64,000 nt of DNA from Arctopsyche grandis (Eukaryota > Arthropoda > Insecta > Trichoptera > Hydropsychidae). The notes under the pieces were generated by a model. That model was not told the DNA's origin, made no database searches, and saw only the letters and a list, made by a program, of their open reading frames with translations. The stretch covers positions 31,600,191 through 31,664,190 of the forward strand of contig NC_135357.1 in the NCBI RefSeq assembly GCF_051622035.1, written 5' to 3'. The translations under genes were made by a program, and so were the position numbers. This document shows, in pieces, positions 36,044-50,100 of this stretch. Each line of letters starts with the position of its first letter. Within the stretch, counting starts at the first letter, position 1.

Positions 36044-39000
36044 TTATTCAACACTGAGAAGTTCAACATCAAAGTTGAGCTCGGCGTTAGGTGGGATGAT
36101 TCCGGGATGACCACGGGCGCCGTAAGCAAAGTCAGGAGAGCACTTCAGCTTCGCTCGCTGTCCGACAGACATCTGAAACATACATCAAACATTAAGACAA
36201 CATTGTTCGCACACTGATGTCGGCGAGTTCCACTTACGTATAAATACCTGTGCTAAACCCTGCTCCCAACCTTTGATGACATCACCTTTGCCGATGGTGA
36301 ATTTGAACGGTTGCTTGCGTTGCCGAGAGCAATCGAACTGGGTGCCGTTGACGAGTGTGCCCGTGTAGTGGACGATTACCGTCTGTCCTGGCTTCGGGTA
36401 GGTCATACCTGAAAATAAAGCGCACAAAGAACGTGAATAAATATCAGCTTTGATGTTGTCTTTCTACTAGAAATAGAAAGGATCACACGGTAGAATGAAC
36501 AGACACATTAGTGAACATCTCCACACACACACACACACACACCCTTTGAACCAATCTGGATCAAAGATTGTAAAATTCAATGGTTTGCCTTTAATTTAAT
36601 CTTACTTTTTATAAAAAGTATACTAGTGCTGTGCCCGTTGATTTCAACAGGTGGCTTCGGAAAGGAATTAAAATATGTAATATTATATCATACTAGTTGA
36701 AGCAGGCATGCGTTGCAACGTCACGATAACGCATGCAATTCCCGTTCAATTTGTTGAAAAAATGAAGGCAGCGAACACGTTGGTTGCGACCCGAAAACAT
36801 TTGAAATTATAGTGTTGCAATGACACCCATTCCCGTTTCCGTTTTTTTTTCACAGTAATCTTCCCAGACATGCATACAACAAATCCTGAAAGTTCCATCA
36901 TAATCGGTTCAGTGGCTTAGGAGCCTATTCGAGACACACACACAGACATTCAATTTTATATATATATAGACTAGTTGTTTTACCCGGCTTCGCTCAGTAT
37001 CTAATAGTAATTGTTCATTTGCTTTTTTATTAAATTTATTTGAATCGAAAAAAATATACATCTAATCGAAACCATCGATTGTCGTCGTCATAGAAACTTC
37101 GATTTGTTTTTTGATGTTACCAACAAACCTTACATACTTGCATACATACATAGTTACAAAGTCTCTATCGAAATTATATATTTTAGATACATAATAGCGC
37201 TATTCTTTGTGTGTGTCTGTGTGAGATAACGCCCACCGTACTAATGTATAAACACTGCCAATAAAACGTATGAATATAATACGAACATAATAACAATGTT
37301 CATTCATTCATCAATGAATGTGGATGTGTATGTATGTGCGCTCCTGCGCAACGCATTTGACGCTGACGCCACCCGTTCCAACTGGCTCAATATCAGGAGC
37401 ACATGTCAGGCGCTCCACCCCCCCCCCCCCCCCCCAACTACCCTGCGTCTTAAAACGATCGGTCGTCACGCCACGTCCTTATATAAAATAAAAATAAATT
37501 GTGCATAACTTATACTCGTGGTATTCTAAAATTTGTTTTTTGAAATCTCCAAGCTTGTCGATGCACTCGCACATACCCACAAACATGCATCGCGTCCGTT
37601 TTTATATATAGTATATCATTATATTATATAGCTAAGCATTTATTATTATAATCACATACAAAAATCTATTTTAATACATAGGCAGCTTAGAATGGTTGAG
37701 TATATGAATATATAAATAAATATTGTTTAACCCTTTGACTGCTACAACAACGATAAATCGTTGTTTTGAAATCGGCGAAGATTGCTACGACGATCGTTGT
37801 TTTCGTCATTAATTGTCGTATTTCAATACTTTCTTTGAGCCACCAGCGCATCAGTGGCACGAAACATTTTTTTTGTATACGTATTTATATTTATTTTACA
37901 ATCAAGCTTTATAAACTTTATCAATTTTTTAAATAAAAGCTCTTCAATTTCGGGTTCATCATCAAAGTAAATTTCGGGTTCGTTGTCAATGTTATATAAG
38001 GAGTTATTACTTGGGAATTGATTATTGTCGATAAATTCATTTTCAGAATCAGTAGAGCTGCTGATTGGTCGAGTTCCTCGGCGAGGAGCTATTATTTCGC
38101 TTTCATCACTTTCACTGTCCGATATCATTTTGCAGAGTTAAAATAAATGGCAAAAAAACAATAGAAATCCGCTTTCAATTATATAGGTCACGAGACGTCA
38201 CGAATTCATGCAATCAATCGAATGCAACTGAAATGCATACAAAATGTTTATGATACATGTTGAAAAAATATTTGATTATTAGAAACTTCACATCCTTGTG
38301 TGTCTCGCTCACACGTACACAATTAAAACCAAGAAAGAAAGAGAGAAAGACCGCTACCTGTTTCGAATATATCGCATTTTGTTAGGATACATCGATGTCT
38401 AAAAATAGATTATTGAAAAAAATAAAGCGTCGGAAAATAATCGTCAAAACTTATTTAGTGTATATATGTAGGTATCTCTTTCGCACGCACGCATGTAAAA
38501 GCAAGACAGAAAGAGAGAGCACGAGTCCATAACTGCTTCTAAAAATGTATATAAAGTATTATAAAAATTACAAGCGTTCGGCGAAGTAAGTATGTAAAAA
38601 AAAATATTTTATTTAATTTTTTTCAAAATAATTACAAATGTTAGCATTTTTCGCTTGGACATTAAAAAACCTCGTAGCAGCCAAAGGGTTAAAAAAAATT
38701 TATTGGTTTTTTTTAATATATTTTGAAAATGGGTAGAGGGCAGTGTCACTGAAAAAGATATAATTTCACTAAAATAAAAATATAAATTTATAATTATAAA
38801 AAACACAATATTAAAAAACAGAAATGAATAAAAATCGCAGATATATACATTAAAAAAGCTTATAAAAAGAGCCGATGAATCTACGTGAACAATGGTCGCC
38901 ATTGATTGTGCTATGACTGTAGGTCTAGTTACGTCTCGGAAACGTCAACCGAATATGAGCCTTATATCAAGGTGCGATAAGGCGCACAATCGCATGGCAA

Positions 39001-39251
39001 GCTATTACTCACAGGGAAATACATTCGACATGTCACATTGGCAAGAAAAGGCGTTTCTTGTCCACGAGACTGAAGAAGCGCGTGGTCGCAGAGTTTTAGA
39101 GCAATTATACTAGGAATTGTAGTGAGTTGTCGGTGACACGTGACACGAGGCGGGGAAGAAAAGGATGAAATGGGGTGGGGTGGGGTGGGGTGGGGTGAGG
39201 TGGGGCGCACTCACCGTCTCCGGGTCTGATAGTGGTGATTTCGACGCCCAT
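36044..39251 (-). CDS. FKBP1A: FKBP12 peptidyl-prolyl cis-trans isomerase
   Basis: Three exons on the minus strand: 39251-39215 (start ATG), 36408-36248 and 36172-36044 (stop TAA). All junctions are GT-AG and in phase. They encode exactly 108 residues, the standard FKBP12 length. The binding-pocket residues known for the family are all visible: Tyr27, Phe37-Asp38, Phe47, Val56-Ile57, Trp60, Tyr83, Ile91-Ile92 and Phe100. FKBP12 catalyses proline isomerisation in the cytosol, binds FK506 and rapamycin, and associates with calcium-release channels and TGF-beta family receptors. Insects usually name it FK506-bp2 or FKBP12. The 2.8-kb first intron contains a deleted piggyBac-like element and other repeats. 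Confidence 0.95.
36628..37200 (+). repeat. Adjacent fragments of three interspersed repeat families
   Basis: A GTGCCCGTTGATTTCAAC fragment (also at 46079 and 62260) is followed by family II (36690-36966, ending ATTCGAGACACACACACAG) and then family I (from CTAGTTGTTTTACCCGG at 36972). All lie in FKBP12 intron 1 and are non-coding. A pure C run is at 37421-37435. Confidence 0.5.
37731..38688 (-). mobile_element. Internally deleted piggyBac-like transposon
   Basis: Ends CCCTTTGACTGCTAC and GTAGCAGCCAAAGGG are inverted repeats flanked by TTAA at 37727-37730 and 38689-38692. A 101-codon open frame inside encodes an acidic N-terminal region like those of piggyBac transposases. The catalytic part is missing, so the element is non-autonomous. 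Confidence 0.75.
37823..38128 (-). pseudogene. N-terminal remnant of a piggyBac-like transposase
   Basis: The frame opens with an ATG and the acidic-serine stretch [18 protein letters not shown], continues through a second acidic region ([18 protein letters not shown]), and stops after 101 residues. PiggyBac transposases typically start with such an acidic segment before the catalytic core. No catalytic aspartates or C-terminal cysteine-rich domain follow. Identification rests on the TTAA-flanked ends and the acidic style, not on a conserved motif. Confidence 0.6.
39173..39206 (-). repeat. GGGGT microsatellite just after FKBP12 exon 1
   Basis: Perfect and near-perfect GGGGT units lie within 10-40 bp of the exon 1 donor, on the intron side. 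Read on the transcribed strand this is CACCCC-rich. Confidence 0.7.
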
Positions 39252-39666
39252 CTTGAAGCAGAGAAGCGGTCTTGGGGTTGAAGGGTTGAAGGGTTGAAGC
39301 TGAAGCGAGTCGAGCGCTGAAAAATGCACGAAAGCCCGTTCGCCGGCCGCCGCCCGTCACCTCTCGCGTTCGCACTGCGACAACCGACACCACTGACGCC
39401 GGCGGCTCCTAGCGCCACTATTGCCGCCCATGCACTGTCGATTGCTGCGTTTACATTTGCACATTTTCTACATTTTACAGTGACTATTTTCATTTCAAAT
39501 ACAATTTTAAGCATCTTTGTGAGTATTAGATTTCAAACTGGCCATTTACCGTATTTTTCAACAACAAACTTCAATTTTTACTCTATGTTTTAAAAGCAAC
39601 TAAGATTTTCCATGTTTATTTTTTCTATTTCGCGACCGTTTGCAATAGGAATCCTGATTGATCAAC

Positions 39667-41208
39667 TGTAGGAATACATGGTAAACACATACTACTAATT
39701 TTTAACCTACGCACCAATTACAAGTCAACCCCTAAACACGACTACAGGACCCGACCTCCAGAAAAGGGCAGGTCGACCTCTAAAAACAACTGCAGGACGC
39801 GACCTCCAGAGAAAGTCAAGTCAACCGCTAAACAGGGAAGAACAAGTCAACCCCCAACCAGCTGCAGGACATGACGAGTTGACCGTATATAAACCCGCCA
39901 CAGTGGACTCAACAGGAGAGTTCAGCCAGACCTCCCACTGCATACAAACAACTACCCTTCTTCGCTACGACTACACTGTACTTGTTGAACACTTGTATTA
40001 ACTATACAATAAAGATATTCTTCAAAACTCAACCGAGTTTCTATATGCCGGAAAATGGTCGAAACATATTACCCGTCCCTATACAACTGTGGGAATCCCA
40101 ATGCACTAACAACTGGAGATTAAAACAATTAATAAATTAACAAGTGCCAACGCACCACGCACTCACTCTACTTGACCACGTGTGCATGCAGCTGTAAGCC
40201 ACCTGCGACCGAACTTGACCACGTGTGCACACAGCTGCAAACCACCTGCGACCAATTCACTTAAGCCAAAAGCGTATAAAAGGGAGTTTTGACAAGAAAA
40301 CTTCAATCAACATCCAGCTTCTGACCAGCCACTACTACACTACGCTGACCTGGAGGATCAACCAGCAAATGAGCCAGAGACCTTCTGAACATAGCCGACT
40401 ACCGAGCCAGCAACACTCTGCCACATCCAGAGACACCTGAACATAGCCAAATGCCGAGCCAACTACCCTACAATGGAAGAACGTTTGCAACTCAGCCGGA
40501 TCCAGAACAACGACACATTACAGATCCAGCGGCCGCACGACACCAGTCAGCAGCCAATAGCCGTCTCGAGAACACTACGAATCCAGCCGCTTCAACAACA
40601 TATTTATACACTTGTATATTCAAACAATAAAATACCTTATCCAAACAAACAGCAGTAATAACTACTAAAACACAGACGAACTCGTCTATATAACCATGGC
40701 GGACTGTTGGTGAAGAACACCTTCACAACTAGATCAGTCCCCATACAACTGTAGGCATATAGTACAACTGAAATGATCTCATCAGGTCACTGCGACACAT
40801 ATCCAGGAAAGTCATTAACGCATGGCACACGCTCGCCTCGTCAAAAGGTCGACACGTGTTTCTATACACGTATCTGGGAAACAAAGGAAGAACACACTGA
40901 ACCCATAAAAACCACGAACTACGTCCAGGCGTATGAACCCATAAAACATAACTCGGGCAGCGCGAGTACCAAGAACAAAAGATGTGCACACGACACACTT
41001 CAACCCAAAACGTTTATAAAGCAACGCAGCAACCTCCACCGGCAGAGTGAGCCTCTGGAGTTCAAACAGATCACTTCTCCGAAGAAACCTCTTCGTACAT
41101 ACAATAACCATTGTACCAATTGAACAAAAATAAACGATCCTCTTTCAAACTACACAACACGTGTTTCGTTAGACCGGGATACGGTCAACATACCTTCCCT
41201 GTCTTACA
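39667..41208. mobile_element. Cluster of three LTR-like units in tandem
   Basis: Units start at 39667 (TGTAGGAATACATGG), 40088 (TGTGGGAATCCC) and 40750 (TGTAGGCATATAG), each preceded by CAAC. The middle unit is related to the LTR at 51-53 kb (CATCCAGCTTCTGACCAGCC, and two to three copies of the CATAGCC...GAGCCAGCAACAC repeat). The last ends GGGATACGGTCAACATACC ... GTCTTACA, the same end type as at 52.89 kb, and is followed by CTGGTGACCCCC, which resembles sequence seen after insect 5' LTRs. No gag or pol reading frame remains. The cluster separates FKBP12 from Derlin-1. Confidence 0.6.
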
Positions 41209-41830
41209 CTGGTGACCCCCTCACCTGTCTTACACTGATGACCGCCGACTACTAAATTGGCGATCTTACACAACTATAAGAATATAAGACAAATTGTGCT
41301 ATCCTGAATCAAAAACAATACACAAGTCGTACGATGACATAATCGCACTTCTGTACAAACATGCAGAGGTAGCCTCGCCTGGAATTATCTGTGCGACCAA
41401 TTTTCGTGCGACAGAAGATCCGTGCGAGCGACTTTCCTGTTAGCGATTGACATATGACAAGGAATCATAGAACCGTATGTTTCTGACCTGGCCAGATCTG
41501 TAGAGGGCAAATTTCCCTTCCTGCCACACTTTGTCCTCCTCGCCTGTTAAGAGGAAACATAAATCAAGAACCCTCACTGTGACTACATAAATATTTAGAC
41601 TACGCCCTTTAAAATATACTTTTACCATTTAATAAACACAAGGAAGTGTAATAAAGCGACAAAACATCAAAGTTTGTATCAATTAGCCAAAGCAATTGAT
41701 ACAAAGCGTGGCAATGTTGGCAGCACATAACACGTAAGCGGCCACCGCGCCGATCAAGTGGCAGTGGCAGTGGAGAGTGAGGTTCGCTGGCGCTGGCGCT
41801 GGTCTTCTGACGTTTCACACCAATCAATCA

Positions 41831-44173
<2,343 letters not shown>

Positions 44174-44855
44174 TCCTCGGAATAATTTAATACGGATAAA
44201 ATTGTACATATAATATTTTTATAAACGTGATCAGATCTCTCGATATTCCCATGGAATTGTTTATTTTTTGTTATGTCTAATTTGAAACGTGTTATATTTT
44301 ATGTTTATGACACGTTGCAAACCTTTTTTATGTAACGAAAATATAATACCATGTATGTATAATATAATTTATATTATATTTGATCTGAACATTGAAGCAC
44401 CGGTTTTATTGTATGTAAAATAATGCCTATATGTCTACGAGTATATGGTTTTGGAATATTCAGAGATCTCCACTTAACACATCCTGTGATAAGGATATAC
44501 ATACGTCGACTTTGATTACTCTCGGCTGCCGTGTGTTTTCCGTTGCGCTAACATTCTCATCATTGTAATAATTTAGAATTGATATTCCACATTTGACTAT
44601 AGTAAAAGGACATTGGACATTTTTTAATTATAATAGTTATCTATATCGAAAAGACTGAGCTTTTGACGAAACGCAATTTAGCAACGGAAGGTTGTACGAC
44701 GAATCACAGTCGCGTAATCAGAGCGATGTATTTAATTTAAATGTTTGTTGAATGCGCGAAGACTGCACGTTTGAGAGCTATAGGTTTATATATTTGTTAA
44801 TTTGTTCATTTTTTTTCTTACCGCTGTTTAGTTACGTTTATAATAATGTATTTCT

Positions 44856-44861
44856 AATAAA
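44856..44861 (+). terminator. Candidate polyadenylation signal of Derlin-1
   Basis: AATAAA in a T-rich region about 680 bp after the stop. Nearer variants were not obvious, so the transcript end is uncertain. Confidence 0.35.
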
Positions 44862-45025
44862 AAATAATTTAATAACAATTCAAATTTTTTTTAAATGTAC
44901 CATATTATTCCCAAGAAAGCATTTTTTCAATTATTTGTTTTATTTTTCAAATTTCATGAAACGATTGAATTTTTTAAATTTATTTTATTACAAATATATG
45001 TACATATGTAGAAGAATTTTATGTA

Positions 45026-45443
45026 TGTATGTGGTAGATAATCCTGACATATGACGCTGTTCAGGACCACGGTTGGGATGTGGCGGTTGAGATGAAGACC
45101 AAACACGTGCCTTTTCAGTCATGTTGTTTATTACGATGGTATGTGAGGTGGTTTGACGACCAACCGCTCGGAGCACAGGTCCAACTGCGACTACCTATTA
45201 CATCTCTGTCTCTTTCATCCCTTAGGGCTGGGCCGCACTGTGCGACTTGGTTGAGGGCGACCAGACAAATGCATGCAGGTAGATGGGACATGCCACACCC
45301 GTCAACTTGTTTGTCGCACACATTTCCATACATTCGTTCGTGTCGCGCAACTAGTCGGCCGACAAAGTTGCACAGTGTGGCCCGGCCCTTACCCACAATC
45401 GGTCATAACATATATCAGCCTTTCGTTCAATTCCAACCCTACA
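45026..45443. mobile_element. Solo LTR-like element, copy 2, with nested MITE
   Basis: GTGGTAGATAATCCTGACA ... AACCCTACA matches copy 1 in Derlin-1 intron 1. The extra length is a Harbinger-type MITE at 45225-45388. The 171-codon frame across it is repeat sequence. Confidence 0.7.
45225..45388. mobile_element. PIF/Harbinger-type MITE nested in a solo LTR
   Basis: Ends GGGCTGGGCCGCACTGTGC and GCACAGTGTGGCCCGGCCC are inverted repeats flanked by TTA on both sides (45222-45224 and 45389-45391). The sequence is absent from the sister LTR at 43125, which shows the empty site. This is a classic Harbinger terminus. Confidence 0.85.
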
Positions 45444-45732
45444 TATGTATATGTTACAGTCGAAGTGTATTTTCAGTTGTAATACATTCATATTCGAATT
45501 CAATTCAACTAGTAAATTATATCTCTACAAACGCAAATACTTTCAACAATGTGCGCCAGTATGTAAACCCTGGTAATAGAGAAAAGACTACATAATCTCT
45601 ATTTCTATCCTCCGAGTATACACATACGAATGCATCCAATGCTCGGATGCGCCCGTATAACCAACAAGCACCTAGAAACTTTTCGACCTTCTTTCCATCC
45701 ATCCAGTACTCTTCTGTATCCCTCATATATAT

Positions 45733-46074
45733 TGTAACGTGGGAACATTAGTGCATTCGTGGATGAACAATAGAGACCCCGGTTAAGGCTGACGGGACTC
45801 AGTAAGTACCCGAACAAAGGATACGCTGGAGTTCTCACAGACCTGGGCGAGTGCGTGCGCAAACAATAAACTCGCCAGGGTAGACTACGTGCCAATACAA
45901 TAGACATATTAATAGATCGGGGAAGCTGTGCTGCACAATTTTTCCTTTATACGGTGGTACACACGGTAGATCACATTATTCTGGAGTGAGCGGTGGTTCG
46001 ATGAGGACCTCTGAGATCGTTGAATAAATGCTTTGAAGCGACTTTGGCTCCTGAACCCACCCCTACGCAACATT
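45733..46074. mobile_element. Divergent LTR related to the 21-23 kb solo LTRs
   Basis: It reads TGTAACGTGGGAAC ... CCACCCCTACGCAACA, the reverse of the TGTTGCGTAGGGGTGGG type of end. The interior is diverged. The target duplication is unclear. Confidence 0.5.
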
Positions 46075-46078
46075 ATTA

Positions 46079-46500
46079 ACTAGTATTGTGCCCGTTGATT
46101 TCAACGGGTGGTTTCGAAAAGGAATTGAAACATGAATAAAAATAAAGTTATATGTTACATATATATGTAAGTATAATGTAAGGTAATTTATAGGTGCACT
46201 CGCACGTAATATTAATCTTAATAAAAAGTGGCACATTATACACTTAGCAATCTAACCTGTTCGAAATGATGAATGAATGTATGTGTGTGTGTGCACCTCT
46301 AGAATCCAGAATCGAAATCGAAACGGCTGGTTTCGGAAAGAAATTGATGCACGAATTACGAAGTGATTTTGTGCATCACCAACGCCACCAAAGCCCTGGG
46401 GGCTTCGCCCCCAGCACCCCCGAGGACTCCAGCGCCCTTGGGGCTCCGCCCCCAGCGCCCCCGCCAACTGAGAAAAGAAACGGATTGGCCACCAACGCCC
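46079..46500 (+). repeat. Interspersed repeat with GC-rich hairpin units
   Basis: It starts CTAGTATTGTGCCCGTTG, contains GTGGCACATTATACACTTAG and a short TG run, and ends in GC-rich units such as GGGGGCTTCGCCCCC that form perfect small hairpins. A similar arrangement is at 62260-62600 and the start recurs at 36628. The class is uncertain. The open frames in both strands are shadows. Confidence 0.55.
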
Positions 46501-46685
46501 AACACCACCATATACTCAAATTGTAAATATATCTAAGTCAAAATAAAACTTTAATTTCTGTAGTGAATATGTGATGACTCTGATTGTCTTCCGTGCGTTT
46601 TAGCGTAGTTATGGAGATGTACCGCGTAATATTGAAACAATTTATTTATTCGTAAAGGCGCTTCTATTATTATAATATGTTTCTG

Positions 46686-46862
46686 ATGATTAATGTACAA
46701 TTCATAGATGTCTCGTCAATTTGCGAGTTTTCAGTGTCTCGTGATTCAGCGACTTGTCTAATAAAAGTGCTGCATTGTTTGTAATTGGCCAGGAAGGCGC
46801 ATTGGGGTCCACCTGTAAGGCCTTCCTGGTATATATGTAAAAAAATAATAATAAAAATAAAC
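46686..46862 (+). mobile_element. SINE 3' end with tail type A
   Basis: It carries CATAGATGTCTCGTCAATTTG, then CCAGGAAGG, the loop CGCATTGGGGTCCACCTGTAA and CCTTCCTGG, followed by an AT-rich tail. The stem is perfectly paired. The head is missing. Confidence 0.75.
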
Positions 46863-47134
46863 GATCAATTTCGATTTCAATAAAATTTATTCAAGTAGTT
46901 TAAATTTTAAACTAAATAAACCTAATCCAGCATGTGAACATCATCGATCAAATCTGTTTCTACAATATTGCATTACATATATAACGTAGATCTGACAGTG
47001 CAAACGTTCCAGTGCAACTTAGTACGCAACTGAAAACATACGTAGATGTTAAGAGAAAAAAAATAAAAATACCCAGTCACACAAACATGGCTTAGTATTT
47101 ACATCGTTCGCATATGCATATGTGATGAGTTAAG

Positions 47135-50100
47135 TTAGTGATGCACGTCTTCCGCTGTCGGTTTTCCATAAGTTTTCTCCCACCGCTCTACGAATTCCTT
47201 CTTCCTCTGTTCTCGGCGAGCGAAATATTCAGGATATTGCGCTTTCTCCAACGGATGCCAGTGATCGAGGACCCAATCGGGTGGGATCACTTCTCTCTCG
47301 AAAGCCACGCCGCCAGGACTGTGCGGGACTGAAAACATATTGTCGATCAATTAAACATGCTACATGCCGACTAGCATATTTAATTTGTGTGCGGTGCTAC
47401 TTTAGTATGCGGTCTACCGTAGCATGCGATCTACCTTTGAATCGCAGTCGACTATTTTTTTTTATTTGTATCGTAGCAACGAAATGTTTATTACAATTTT
47501 ATTTTTTCCTGCCGCTCCATAATGTTTTCGAAGCATTTCTATCAAAATATCGTCAGCAGATACATATCTCTTAACCAAATCTTAAATTAATAGGGCCAAC
47601 CTTAACTTAACCTAACCTATCCTGACCCTTAACCGTTTGCCCGCGGCAAACAAAAGTCTGTAGCGCGGCTGTCTTCCATAGAATTTCTGAACTTTGCACG
47701 GGATTTTGAGCCTTATATGCGCCTATTTCAACTGTTTTAAGGTTCAAAATTGGTTGAATATATTACTGAGAGTTGAATGCCATCTATTCAATTTGCTTAA
47801 AATGAATATATACCAGTCAAAATTAGTTTTTTGTGGAACCATACTGAAACCTCGTTTATGTGACGTCACGTCTGTTGAACATTGGCGACGATACGTCTCA
47901 ATTGTATGAAGAATGATTATTTGACATTTAAGCCAAAACTACAAGATATATTATGTATTTTATTGTTTAAAATAATACTTTATGTATAAATTAACATATC
48001 TGATTATTTGAGTAAATATTAAAATCTGTATTTAAGGTCGAAAACTGGATTGCCAAATTCGCGAAAAAGGTGCCGCTATATTTATTGCCGCGGGCAAAGG
48101 GTTAAATAAATGAGTGTTGGCTGCTAAGGTATGTTTTTTATATGAAAATATTGATGAAATAAAACTTAAAAAAAAAATTATATCTTAGCAGCCAACACTT
48201 ATTTATTTAAGGGTCAGGATAGTTTAGTTTAAGTTAAGGTTGGCCCTATTCATATAAGATTAGGTTATTAGGGTCAGTATTATTCAGTGAGACCGCATAT
48301 TAAAGTAAAAATGTGAAGGTAGATCGCATACTAAAGTGGATATGTGAAGGTAGACCGCATACTAAAGTAGCACCTTGTGTTGCTTACATTTTCTAGGAAT
48401 GCCATGTTGTCTCTGGAACAGTTCTTCTTCCCCATCCGTTAAAAATTTCCTCGCTTTAATCATATCGTGCTCGTTTTTGTTGGCATCGAATCGAGCACGG
48501 AGCAGTGTAGCTTGATATCGGTATAGATGGCTTAATAAAATAAAAATTATATTAAAAAATTGTATTACATACGTTATTTTCAAAAGTATTTCAATTAATA
48601 TGAATGTTTTAGTATTTTCAGAAAGATTTAATGATCATGTTTCATAAGTATGTACAATATTATTGAGGTTTTATTTTATTTTACAAGCATATATATACCA
48701 AGAAGGCCTAACAGGTAAACCCTAATTCGCCTTCCTGGCCATACAAAAATTTTAATAAAGCATAATAGAGACATATATGGATACATTTTTGATAAACTTA
48801 TATATTCAGAGCATTTTTCATATGAATCGTCAAATTTTTGAGACATTTATGGACAAATTTGCAGTATATTTTAGGAATTCGAGACGCTGAAAACTCGAAA
48901 ATTGTGAGAAATGGGTAAAGGTTGCCAATTTGTAGGAACTGTTTCAATTAAGCGAGCAGTTTGGCTTAATGGTAGCGTATATGTTTAGCACCATGCGATC
49001 ACTGGTTCGATCCGCCAAAACTGCTGGTTAGATTTGGAGGTTTTGTGACTCCAAATCGATCGTTTCTCTATCAGAGTTTGCCAATTTGATCTGATCATTG
49101 TTGAAACGGTTCCTCAAATTGGCAAATAAATCCTTTCCTGTTGTCACAAAAAATGTTATGTATAATTATAAATAAGAGTATAATTTGTAAAAATTATGCA
49201 CAAAATCTAAATCTATACATGTCTCAATAATCATCTGTATTTATTCTGTGTATAAATTGTAATAATTGTGCAAAAAATCTAAAATCCATAGATGTCTCAA
49301 TGGATTAATTATGTACTTAATTAATTGTTAAAATTAATTCAATGGTCCTTTCGGCCGTATATGTATATATATGTAAAGTAAAATGTCTGGCCGTATATTC
49401 CATGTATGGTTTCGAATTATGTAATGATTGTGTATTGAAAATATATATAATTTCTTGATTTGTATAGTACACTCGTCACATTGTAGCGATCTGTAATGAC
49501 GAGTGTACTTTGATTAAATAAATTAAAATCAGATAAATTGGTAAAATCTGATAGGAAACGACCGAGCTGGAGTCACAAACCAAGGTTTGGCCAGCAGCAA
49601 TCTGTGGGACTCGAACCCGTTACAACTATGTTCGAAAGCATATATGCTAACCATTAGTCCACGCTGCTGGTTGAAATCTGAGATGAAATCAATATCACAA
49701 ATGATAATCATACTTATACAGTGAACGAAATTCTATAATTATATTAACCAGCAGTATGGCTCGGTGTTTGCGTTTATGTTTAGCACTGAGAGATTACTGG
49801 GTTCGATCCCATGCTAATTTTTAATAATGCTGGTTAGATTTGGATATTTGCGATTCCAAGTCGATCGTTTCTTATGAGAGTTTGCCAATTTAATTGATTT
49901 TCATTGTTGAAACGGTTCCTCAAATTGGAAAAAATCATCCTACCCACTACCACAAATATCTGAATTTGATTTATGCACAATATGTAAAAATGAATGTACA
50001 AGTCTATAGATGTCTCAATGGATTGATTCATTAATTAATTGTTAACTTCGTGTTCTTCAGCTGAAGCCTCGCGAAATACAGTGGTTTATGTAATAAAAAT

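Noticed and set aside
40225-41123. Several 60-116 codon frames in the FKBP12 to Derlin-1 gap
   Set aside because: They fall in LTR-like units without gag or pol motifs.
45080-45595. 171-codon frame
   Set aside because: Runs through a solo LTR and a nested Harbinger MITE; no homology or splice support.
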